Origin: Lysobacteraceae bacterium | GTDB taxonomy: Bacteria; Pseudomonadota; Gammaproteobacteria; DSM-19610 | Direction: 5' to 3' | Length of the DNA: 5,746 nucleotides | NCBI GenBank assembly: GCA_020201295.1 | Contig: JAIVHA010000094.1 | Location: forward strand, 1-5,746 | Shown here: positions 1 through 5,395 of the stretch, piece by piece | Layout of the letters: each line of letters starts with the position of its first letter | Numbering within the stretch: position 1 is the stretch's first letter | Made by a program: the position numbers and the translations under genes | Notes under the pieces: model-generated | Databases searched by the model: none | Told to the model about the DNA's origin: nothing | What the model saw: the letters and a program-made list of their open reading frames with translations, nothing else

Positions 1-261
1 TTCAGCTCTGGTTGCATTCGCGTGGAGCAGCCGCTGGAACTGGCCGAGTACCTGTTGGCCAGCGGCGGAAAATGGGATGCGGAGCAGCTGCGCGCCCTGA
101 TCGAGAGCGGTGTCACGCGCACCTTTATCCTGCCGGAGGTCATCCCGGTCTACATCCTCTATTGGACGGCCTGGGTCGACGATGAGGGCCTGACCCACTT
201 CGTGGATGATATCTATGGCCTGGACCGGAGCATGCTGGGGGCAGACGCAAGCCCGCGTTGA
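1..261 (+). CDS. L,D-transpeptidase, YcbB/LdtD type (3' end only)
   Basis: This is the last 86 codons of a gene whose 5' part lies outside the window; the frame is open from base 1 to the TGA at 259-261. The first residues read FSSGCIRVEQ. This is the catalytic S-x-G-C-x-R motif of YkuD-fold L,D-transpeptidases, with the nucleophilic cysteine as visible residue 5. The following text (leucine-rich helix, GGKW, then an IPVYILYWTAWVD strand and a final DIYGLD) matches the C-terminal end of E. coli LdtD (YcbB) as I remember it. Family members are periplasmic enzymes that form 3-3 cross-links between meso-diaminopimelate residues of peptidoglycan. The gene converges on the SulP gene with a 25-nt gap and no obvious hairpin-plus-T-run terminator. 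A GTG at 22 opens a shorter reading but lies downstream of the catalytic cysteine, so it is not the real start. The YcbB subgroup is favoured over small YkuD enzymes because of the long post-cysteine tail. Confidence 0.9.
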   Translation, partial: FSSGCIRVEQPLELAEYLLASGGKWDAEQLRALIESGVTRTFILPEVIPVYILYWTAWVDDEGLTHFVDDIYGLDRSMLGADASPR

Positions 262-286
262 TGAGTGGCGTGGTTCTGGTGAACGG

Positions 287-2092
287 CTACTCCCCTGCTT
301 CGCGCGGCGTTCCGTCGGGCAGCGTGATATGGCATTCATGGAAGATGCGTGCCGTGCAATTGCGGCAGATTTCGCTGTCCAGTCGCGAGTAGATTGACTG
401 GATGGCGGTACCCTTGTTGCGGAAGATCTGTGCCTCGCCAATGGCGTCGACCTTGCCGCTGCGGCGCAGCATTTCGCACAGGTCCGGCTGCACGCCCACC
501 AGGTACAGTCCCCCACCCATTTTCTGCCTGCGAATGGCTTCCTTGGCCAGCAGTTCCGCACCCGAGAGATCGATGATGCCGATGGCGCGCGCGGTCAGCA
601 GCAGGTGTTTCTTGTGCGGGTCGGCTTCGTCGATATTGCGGAAATGCTGCTGGATGTACTCGACGGCGCCGAAGAAGATCGAGCCTTCCACGCGCAGGAT
701 GGCCATTTGCGGGCAGGAGGGGTTGTCGCGGGTGTCCGCCGCGAACTTGCGGCGCGGGTTGTCGCGGTTGGCGGCAATGGGTACCAGTTCGCGGATCGAG
801 GGTCGCGAAGTGCGGTACAGGTAGAACAGCAGCGACACCAGGATGCCGAGGAAGATACCCTTTTCCAAGTCGACCAGGGTGCCGATGAAGGTGAGCGCGA
901 GGATGATGCGCTCGCGCTTGTGGTGCCGGATGATTTCACCGATGTGATGGAAATCGATCAGGTTCCAGGCGACGATGAACAGGATCGCCGCCATCGAGGC
1001 CACCGGCAGGTAGGCCGCGAGCGGCGCCACCAGCAGCACGATGACCAGCAGGAACACCGCCGACAGCGCGGCGGCGAGCGGTGTCCTGGCACCCGAGGTG
1101 TAGTTGACCGCGCTGCGGTTGAAGGAGCCGCTGCCGGCATACCCGGAGAAAAAGCTGCCGGCCATGTTGGCCAGCCCCTGGCCGACGAATTCCTGGTTGC
1201 TGTCGATGCGCTGGTCGGACAGGGCGGCGATGGAACGGGCGATGGCGACCGCCTCGGTGAGGGCCAGGATGGCAATGACCATGGCGGGAAACAGTGTCTG
1301 CTTGATGGCGGTGAGGGAGGAATCCGGCAGTGACAAGGGCGGGAACGAGGCCGCCAGCGCGCCCACGGTGCGGATGCCGGTGGCCTCGGCCCCGTACCGC
1401 GCGTTGATGACGGCCGCCGCCGCGCCGCCCACCACCATGGCGACGATCATGTAGGGCAGTTTTTTCACGTAGCGCCGGGCGAGCATGCCCGCTGCCAGGG
1501 TGATCAGGCCCACGGCCAGCACCCAGGGCTGGATGTCCGGGATGTGCGAGCCGAACTGGATGAGCACCTCGTGGAAGTGAGCACCGCGCGGCATGTCGAT
1601 GCCGAAGAAATTCTTGATCTGGCTGGCGGCGATGAGAATGGCCGCGCCGGCGGTGAAGCCGATGATGACCGTGTGGGAGATGAAGTTGACCAGCGTGCCC
1701 AGCCGCGCCAGGCCCATGGCCAGCTGGATCAGGCCCGCCAGGAAGGTGAGGGTGAGCACCAGGCCGATGAACTGCGGGCTGCCGGGCTCGGCCAGCGGAC
1801 TGATGGAGGCGAACACCACGATCGAGATCGCCGTCGTGGGCCCCGACACCAGGTGCCAGCTCGACCCCCAGAGGGCGGCCACGATGGCCGGCACCATGGC
1901 GGCGTAGAGACCGTATTCCGGAGGCAGCCCGGCGATGGTGGCAAAGGCCACCGCCTGGGGCAGCACGATGAGGGCGCCGCTGAAGGCCGCGAGTGCGTCG
2001 GCCTTGAGGGTGATCGGCGAGACCTTCGGCCACCAGCGCAAAAAGGGCAGCAGGCGATAGAGCCAGAGCGGGCAGGCCTTGAGATCTATCAT
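287..2092 (-). CDS. SulP-family anion permease with C-terminal STAS domain
   Basis: The 601-residue product is an inner-membrane anion transporter of the SulP/SLC26 family, which carries sulfate, bicarbonate or dicarboxylates; the substrate cannot be read from the sequence. Residues about 31-427 form the hydrophobic transport core and include the family-typical YGLYAAMVPAIVAALWGSS segment (60-78), the VSGPTTA segment (82-88) and ALTEAVAIARSIA (277-289). Residues about 461-570 form a STAS domain whose IIDLSG loop places Ser510 where anti-sigma-factor antagonists carry their phosphorylatable serine. The tail has Cys576, Cys579 and Cys587 (C-x2-C-x7-C). The length is normal for the family. The ATG at 2090-2092 is chosen because TGAGG sits 8 nt upstream of it. 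An in-frame start at 2245 would add 51 arginine-rich, non-membrane residues that read through an inverted repeat. The gene lies on the opposite strand between the L,D-transpeptidase and the MepK-like gene and is intact. Confidence 0.95.
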   Translation of the reverse strand: MIDLKACPLWLYRLLPFLRWWPKVSPITLKADALAAFSGALIVLPQAVAFATIAGLPPEYGLYAAMVPAIVAALWGSSWHLVSGPTTAISIVVFASISPLAEPGSPQFIGLVLTLTFLAGLIQLAMGLARLGTLVNFISHTVIIGFTAGAAILIAASQIKNFFGIDMPRGAHFHEVLIQFGSHIPDIQPWVLAVGLITLAAGMLARRYVKKLPYMIVAMVVGGAAAAVINARYGAEATGIRTVGALAASFPPLSLPDSSLTAIKQTLFPAMVIAILALTEAVAIARSIAALSDQRIDSNQEFVGQGLANMAGSFFSGYAGSGSFNRSAVNYTSGARTPLAAALSAVFLLVIVLLVAPLAAYLPVASMAAILFIVAWNLIDFHHIGEIIRHHKRERIILALTFIGTLVDLEKGIFLGILVSLLFYLYRTSRPSIRELVPIAANRDNPRRKFAADTRDNPSCPQMAILRVEGSIFFGAVEYIQQHFRNIDEADPHKKHLLLTARAIGIIDLSGAELLAKEAIRRQKMGGGLYLVGVQPDLCEMLRRSGKVDAIGEAQIFRNKGTAIQSIYSRLDSEICRNCTARIFHECHITLPDGTPREAGE

Positions 2093-2110
2093 CCTAGAAA
2101 CCTCAGTTGA

Positions 2111-2228
2111 ACGCGCCCGAGTGTGCGGTTTTCGAGTTGGTTGGCAAGGCGCTTTGATGCGCATGGCCACCCCCTGCAACGAGGAGCAACGCCGCCAGGC
2201 GGCTCGAAAACCGTGCAATCGGGCGCGT
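2111..2228. repeat. Element with 26-nt inverted arms upstream of the SulP gene
   Basis: The arms 2111-2136 and 2203-2228 are inverted copies matching at 23 of 26 positions; both read ACGCGCCCGA outermost and CGGTTTTCGAG innermost. The 66-nt centre has smaller symmetric pieces: GCGC-TTTGAT-GCGC at 2149-2162 and CCGCC-A-GGCGG at 2192-2202. In plus-strand RNA two of the three arm differences become G-U wobbles and one is a G-A mismatch; in minus-strand RNA all three are mismatches. I see no target-site duplication at the outer edges. It could be a dispersed repeat of MITE or BIME type, or a structured 5' leader of the SulP transcript. The arms are seen directly; the identity is not known. Confidence 0.7.
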
Positions 2229-2264
2229 AGCGCGCTCACCCTCAAGGTGAACGCTATCGAAGGT

Positions 2265-2294
2265 ACAATACGTTGTATTCATGAGACTTTCCAA
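2265..2294 (-). promoter_or_regulatory. Candidate sigma70-type promoter for the SulP gene
   Basis: Read on the minus strand, TTGGAA (2294-2289) is followed after 18 nt by TATTGT (2270-2265), each matching four of six consensus bases. Transcription would start near 2258 and give a leader of roughly 165 nt containing the long inverted-repeat element. The TACAA-TACG-TTGTA palindrome at 2264-2277 overlaps the -10 box and could be a repressor site. Both boxes are weak matches, so this is a suggestion only. Confidence 0.25.
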
Positions 2295-2332
2295 GACCCA
2301 GGAAGCGGTCAACCGAGGTTTCCAGGATCATG

Positions 2333-2369
2333 TTGACTCCCTGGGCAGAACGGCGGCTGATACTATAAC
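2333..2369 (+). promoter_or_regulatory. Candidate promoter for the MepK-like gene
   Basis: TGATACTATAAC (2358-2369) contains an extended -10 pattern (TG-A-TACTAT) that overlaps TATAAC, a five-of-six match to the -10 consensus. TTGACT at 2333-2338 is a good -35 box but is 22-25 nt away, longer than the usual 17, so the extended -10 would have to carry most of the activity. A start near 2373-2376 would give a leader of about 95 nt that runs into the interspersed repeat. Confidence 0.3.
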
Positions 2370-2425
2370 GCACTGGCATATTAGTGAATTATGATTGAAT
2401 GGCACTGACTTAAGCCGGAAAATGC

Positions 2426-2519
2426 CCGTCATTGCGAGGATGCCTTGACCCGAAGGGTAAGGTACACATGATGAAGCCCGAAGGGATTCTATGGGCCAGA
2501 AGTGACGCGGCAATCTCCG
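2426..2519. repeat. Interspersed repeat of the CGTCATTGCGAGG...GGCAATCTCC type
   Basis: The left edge reads CCGTCATTGCGAGG (2426-2439) and the right edge GACGCGGCAATCTCCG (2504-2519). The outer ATTGC and GCAAT are complementary, as in the short repeats of this type that I recall from many proteobacterial genomes. Inside are two copies of the self-complementary CCCGAAGGG (2449-2457 and 2477-2485). The first is the core of a longer hairpin at 2443-2462. The element supplies the likely ribosome binding site and the first 17 codons of the MepK-like frame. Assignment to a known repeat family is from memory. Confidence 0.65.
2443..2462 (+). promoter_or_regulatory. Hairpin that encloses the ribosome binding site of the MepK-like gene
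   Basis: CCTT-g-ACCC (2443-2451) can pair with GGGT-AAGG (2455-2462) across a GAA loop: eight base pairs and one bulged G. The AAGG at 2459-2462 is the best Shine-Dalgarno candidate, 5 nt before the ATG at 2468 and 8 nt before the ATG at 2471. Folding would mask it. The pairing is visible; a regulatory role is inference. Confidence 0.4.
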
Positions 2520-2995
2520 CACCTTCCCTCCTGGCCAGCGCCATTTCCCCGGCGGAGCGCAGCCTGGCGCTGCGCAACCTGCACACCGGCGAACGGGCCG
2601 CCGTCACCTATTGGGCCGATGGCGACTATGTCACTGATGAGCTGCTGTCCGTCAACCAGGTGCTGCGTGACCATCGCAGTGGCGAGGTCTATCCCATCGA
2701 TGCCAGCCTGCTGGACCAGCTCTACCTGCTGCAGCACAAGATGGGTACCGACCGCGCCTTCCACGTCATTTCCGGCTATCGCTCCCCGGCCAGCAATGCC
2801 CAGCTGAGTGCCAACAGCAGCGGCGTCGCCAAGCGCAGCCTGCACATGCAGGGTCGGGCCATCGACATCCGCCTATCCGGGGTCAAGCTGGCCCACCTGC
2901 GCCAGGCGGCGCTGGACCTGAAGGCCGGCGGCGTGGGCTATTACCCCAAGTCCGATTTCCTCCATATCGATACCGGTCGGGTACGCTTCTGGTAA
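2468..2995 (+). CDS. MepK/YcbK-like murein endopeptidase (DUF882, M15-type) with altered N terminus
   Basis: The 175-residue product matches the E. coli YcbK/MepK family over nearly its whole length. It has RNLHTGE (36-42), a DELLSVNQVLRDHR helix (57-70), LISGYRS-like VISGYRSP (100-107), SGVAKRSLHMQGRAIDI (118-134) and GGVGYYPKSDFLHIDTG (154-170). His126, Asp133 and His166 occupy the expected zinc-ligand positions. MepK cuts 3-3 cross-links, and related M15-type enzymes cut other peptide bonds of murein, in the periplasm. Family members normally begin with a twin-arginine signal. Here the first 17 codons lie in an interspersed repeat, no RR motif is present, and only a piece like the end of a signal (APSLLASA, 18-25) remains. 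ATG 2468 or 2471 is preferred because AAGG precedes both closely; TTG 2432 is also in frame but poorly placed. The domain has no stop or frameshift. The protein may be unexported and so inactive in the wall, or exported by a weak signal. Confidence 0.85.
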   Translation: MMKPEGILWARSDAAISAPSLLASAISPAERSLALRNLHTGERAAVTYWADGDYVTDELLSVNQVLRDHRSGEVYPIDASLLDQLYLLQHKMGTDRAFHVISGYRSPASNAQLSANSSGVAKRSLHMQGRAIDIRLSGVKLAHLRQAALDLKAGGVGYYPKSDFLHIDTGRVRFW

Positions 2996-3018
2996 ACAGG
3001 GCGCCCGGTTGGGCCATA

Positions 3019-3098
3019 CGTCATTCCGGCGTTTGCGTAACGCCACCCGTCACTCCCGATTCCCACCCGTCATTCCGCACAGCGCCACCCGTCATTCC
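3019..3098 (+). repeat. Four spaced copies of CGTCATTCC-like units
   Basis: CGTCATTCC or CGTCACTCC occurs at 3019-3027, 3048-3056, 3068-3076 and 3090-3098, so the spacings are 29, 20 and 22 nt. The last three copies share a longer form, CCACCCGTCAYTCC. The cluster lies just after the stop of the MepK-like gene and leads into the large hairpin. CGTCATTCCCGCG is a motif I recall from dispersed repeats in many proteobacteria. Confidence 0.6.
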
Positions 3099-3150
3099 CG
3101 CGAAGGCGGGTGAGACGGGTCAGGCGGGTGGTGCTGTGTGGAATAACGGG
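3066..3150. repeat. Large near-perfect hairpin (28-nt arms) of REP/BIME-like type
   Basis: Arms 3066-3093 and 3123-3150 are inverted copies with 24 of 28 exact matches. In plus-strand RNA three of the differences are G-U pairs, leaving one C-A mismatch at 3071/3145. Within it, CCCGC-GAAG-GCGGG (3097-3110) forms a second hairpin, and ACCCGTC (3087-3093) can pair instead with GACGGGT (3114-3120), so two folds compete. There is no run of T after the right arm, so it is not a standard intrinsic terminator, though it could slow or stabilise the mRNA end of the MepK-like gene. Confidence 0.7.
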
Positions 3151-3195
3151 AGAAAACACTCCTGACGGCTCTTCATTGCTTTCCATGTACTACCC

Positions 3196-3224
3196 TTGAC
3201 TTTGTGTGCTGGCGCGTGATCTTT
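3196..3224 (+). promoter_or_regulatory. Candidate promoter for the PLD-VTT operon
   Basis: TTGACT at 3196-3201 matches the -35 consensus at five of six positions. The best -10 candidate, GATCTT at 3218-3223 (16-nt spacing), matches only three of six. A start near 3230 would precede the ATG at 3257. Because the -10 box is poor, this call is weak. Confidence 0.3.
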
Positions 3225-3256
3225 GGATTGCGAGGCGCTATCGTTGGGGTCACTGC

Positions 3257-5395
3257 ATGGAAGACAACAGCGACAATCACCTACTGAAGCCCGGCTCCAA
3301 CTGCTGGTGCATGGAACAGGCGCGGCGGGTGGCGTTCCTGGTCGATGGCGAAGACTATTTCCGTGCCGTGCGCGAGGCCATCCTGCAGGCCCGGCATTCG
3401 ATCTTCATCCTGGGTTGGGATATTCACAGCCGCCTGGCGCTGGTACGCGATGAGCCTGAGGACGGGCACCCGCGCGAGCTGGGCGCGCTGCTCGATGCGG
3501 TGGCGCGCGAACAGGGCGTCGAAGTCCATGTATTGAGCTGGGACTTCGCCATGATCTATGCCATCGAGCGCCAGGCAGTCCCCTTGTTCGTGCGCAACTG
3601 GAAAAGCCACAAACGGGTGCATTTCCGCATGTACGACCAGCACCCATTGGGAGCATCCCAGCACCAGAAGGTCGTGGTGGTCGATGATGCGGTGGCCTTT
3701 TGCGGTGGATTCGATCTCAGCCAGTGGCGCTGGGATACGTCGGAGCATCGCATCGAGGATCCACGCCGCGTCGATCCCGATGGTGAACCCTATCCTCCCT
3801 TCCATGATGTACAGATGCTGGTCGACGGCGATGCTGCTGTTGCCCTTGGTGAACTGGCGCGGGCGCGCTGGCAGCGTGTCAGTGGCGATGCGCCCGCTAT
3901 CGAGTCGGTTCCGCCAGGCCAGGATCCCTGGCCGGCCTCGGTCGAGCCTGTCATTCACGACACGCAGGTGGCTATCGCCCGCACCCTGCCTGCCTATGAA
4001 GGTGACCCGGAGATCTGCGAGGTGGAACAACTGTACCTCGACAGTATCGCGGCCGCCGAACGGTTCATCTATATCGAGAACCAGTACCTCACCGCGCACT
4101 GTATTCGCGAAGCCTTGACGCGGCGCTTGCAAGAGCAGGACGCGCTGGAGGTGGTGATCGTCATGCCGGAGAAAACCGGCGGTTGGCTGGAGCAGCACAC
4201 CATGGATGTGTTGCGCTCGCGGCTGGTCAGGAAGCTGGAAGAGGTGAGCGAGGGCAAGCGGCTGCGCCTTTATTACCCGAGGCTATCGGCTGGTTCCGAT
4301 ACCTCACTGATGGTACATGCCAAGGTGATGGTGGTCGATGACCGCCTGGTGCGGGTGGCCTCGTCCAACCTCAGTAATCGTTCCATGGGCCTGGACAGTG
4401 AATGTGATCTGGCCATCGAGGCACAGCCCGGCAGTGCGGAGCAGGCGGCTATCAAGCAGTTCCGGGAACGCCTGTTGGCCGAACACCTTGGCGTGAGCGG
4501 AGCAGAGGTCGCCGATGCCATGGAAGCGCAGGGTTCGCTGATCGCGGCCATCGAGCACTTGCGTGGCGGTGATCGCAGCCTGCAGCCGCTGAATACCGAG
4601 GTCGACGCGGACGTCGATCAAATGGTGCCGGACTCGGCCCTGCTCGACCCGGAGCAGCCGATTGATACCTATCGTTTTATCGATCACTTCGTGCCAGAAA
4701 AGCACAGGAGCCATACGTTCCGGCGTGTGCTGGTGGCCGTGGTGACATTGGCCGCTCTGCTGGGGCTGGCGGCAGCGTGGCGCTGGACAGACCTGGGTGA
4801 CTCGATGGATGTGGATGCGCTGGCCGGATACGCCGATGCCCTGAAAGCGCATCCCGCGACGCCCCTGTTCGTGATTGCCGGTTTTGCCCTGGCCGTGGTG
4901 TTCATGGTACCGCTAACCCTGTTGGTCGTGGCGGTAGTGCTCGGCTTTGGCCCATGGCTGGGGCTGGTGTATGCGCTGGCAGGCGCCGAGCTCGGCGCGC
5001 TACTGGGCTATGTGATCGGGCAGGGGATCGGCCGTGACCTGGTGCGGCGCCATGCCGGTGAATGGGTGAATAGTGTCAGTAAACGGCTGTCGAAGCGTGG
5101 CCTGCTGACGATTATCACCTTGCGAATCGTCCCGGTGGCGCCTTTTTCGGTCATCAATATGGTGGCGGGCGCGTCGCATATCCGTCTGCGGGATTTCGCG
5201 CTGGGTTCGCTGTTGGGGCTGCTCCCTGGTGTGATTGCCATCGCCCTGTTTGCCGACGGTCTGGTACGGGCCATTCGTACCCCGGACACAGGCACCTTTG
5301 CCTGGCTGGGCGTCGCGGTCGTGGTGGCCCTGGGGCTGTTATTGGGCGTGCGCAAATGGCTGCGTACAACAACATCGGAAAAGGAGTCGGTATGA
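3257..5395 (+). CDS. Phospholipase D-like / VTT (DedA) domain fusion protein
   Basis: The 712-residue protein joins two domains. Residues about 15-410 form a two-motif phospholipase D-like domain. HKD motif 1 is HQKVVVVD (His136, Lys138, Asp143), followed by GGFDLSQWRWD; HKD motif 2 is HAKVMVVD (His354, Lys356, Asp361), followed by SSNLSNRSMGLDSE. Both are complete, so hydrolysis or transfer of phosphatidyl groups is expected. After a linker (about 411-485), residues 489-698 are membrane-spanning and carry a VTT/SNARE-associated (DedA-like) domain: a G-rich LGFGPWLGLVYALAGAELG stretch (562-580) and RIVPVAPFSVINMVAGAS (623-640) ending in PG (657-658). DedA-like proteins are linked to lipid movement across the inner membrane. 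There is no signal peptide, and basic residues before the first helix (KHRSHTFRR, 482-490) suggest a cytoplasmic catalytic domain. ATG 3257 is chosen, with GGGG 7 nt upstream; a GTG at 3206 would add 17 arginine-rich residues. The stop overlaps the next gene as ATGA. Confidence 0.92.
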   Translation: MEDNSDNHLLKPGSNCWCMEQARRVAFLVDGEDYFRAVREAILQARHSIFILGWDIHSRLALVRDEPEDGHPRELGALLDAVAREQGVEVHVLSWDFAMIYAIERQAVPLFVRNWKSHKRVHFRMYDQHPLGASQHQKVVVVDDAVAFCGGFDLSQWRWDTSEHRIEDPRRVDPDGEPYPPFHDVQMLVDGDAAVALGELARARWQRVSGDAPAIESVPPGQDPWPASVEPVIHDTQVAIARTLPAYEGDPEICEVEQLYLDSIAAAERFIYIENQYLTAHCIREALTRRLQEQDALEVVIVMPEKTGGWLEQHTMDVLRSRLVRKLEEVSEGKRLRLYYPRLSAGSDTSLMVHAKVMVVDDRLVRVASSNLSNRSMGLDSECDLAIEAQPGSAEQAAIKQFRERLLAEHLGVSGAEVADAMEAQGSLIAAIEHLRGGDRSLQPLNTEVDADVDQMVPDSALLDPEQPIDTYRFIDHFVPEKHRSHTFRRVLVAVVTLAALLGLAAAWRWTDLGDSMDVDALAGYADALKAHPATPLFVIAGFALAVVFMVPLTLLVVAVVLGFGPWLGLVYALAGAELGALLGYVIGQGIGRDLVRRHAGEWVNSVSKRLSKRGLLTIITLRIVPVAPFSVINMVAGASHIRLRDFALGSLLGLLPGVIAIALFADGLVRAIRTPDTGTFAWLGVAVVVALGLLLGVRKWLRTTTSEKESV
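5381..5386 (+). promoter_or_regulatory. Strong ribosome binding site of the coupled downstream gene
   Basis: AAGGAG lies 5 nt before the ATG at 5392 and inside the end of the PLD-VTT reading frame. It fixes the start of the downstream gene and, with the ATGA overlap, supports translational coupling. Confidence 0.8.

Larger units (their letters stand above)
2093..2467. other. Intergenic region with structured element, palindrome and candidate promoters
   Basis: This 375-nt spacer lies between the divergent starts of the SulP gene and the MepK-like gene. From left to right it holds the SulP ribosome binding site (2101-2105), a 116-bp inverted-repeat element (2111-2228), a small GCGCG-TAG-CGCGC palindrome (2223-2235), and a TACAA-TACG-TTGTA palindrome (2264-2277) that overlaps a possible SulP promoter. 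A possible promoter for the MepK-like gene (2333-2369) and the left part of an interspersed repeat (from 2426) follow. No convincing gene was found. One 37-codon frame (2281-2394, +) is open, but it has no ribosome binding site near its ATG and no family I recognise. Confidence 0.7.

Noticed and set aside
936..2033. Long open frame of 365 codons on the minus strand within the SulP gene
   Set aside because: It is the shifted frame of the SulP gene, with arginine-, histidine- and glycine-rich text typical of GC-rich shadow frames and no recognisable domain.
2093..2245. N-terminal extension of the SulP protein by 51 residues
   Set aside because: The extension reads through the inverted-repeat element and is arginine-rich and non-membrane, while ATG 2090-2092 has a well-placed TGAGG.
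2281..2394. Small open frame of 37 codons (begins MRLSKTQEAV) on the plus strand, preceded by a palindrome as in toxin-antitoxin operons
   Set aside because: There is no ribosome binding site close to the ATG, no toxin gene follows, and the sequence does not match an antitoxin family I know. Chance opening is likely at this length.
2445..2472. TTGACC with CATGAT 16 nt later, resembling a promoter
   Set aside because: Transcription would begin near 2480, downstream of the ATG codons of the MepK-like gene, and the boxes lie in the repeat hairpin.
3003..3014. GCCC-GGTT-GGGC hairpin after the MepK-like stop codon as a terminator
   Set aside because: The stem has only four pairs and no T run follows.
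3019..3098. CRISPR array from the repeated CGTCATTCC units
   Set aside because: The units are only 9-14 nt, the spacing is irregular (29, 20 and 22 nt), the spacers are partly repeats themselves, and no cas gene is present.
3281..4198. Open frame of 305 codons on the minus strand opposite the PLD-VTT gene
   Set aside because: The plus strand carries clear HKD motifs over the same bases; the antisense frame has no recognisable motif.
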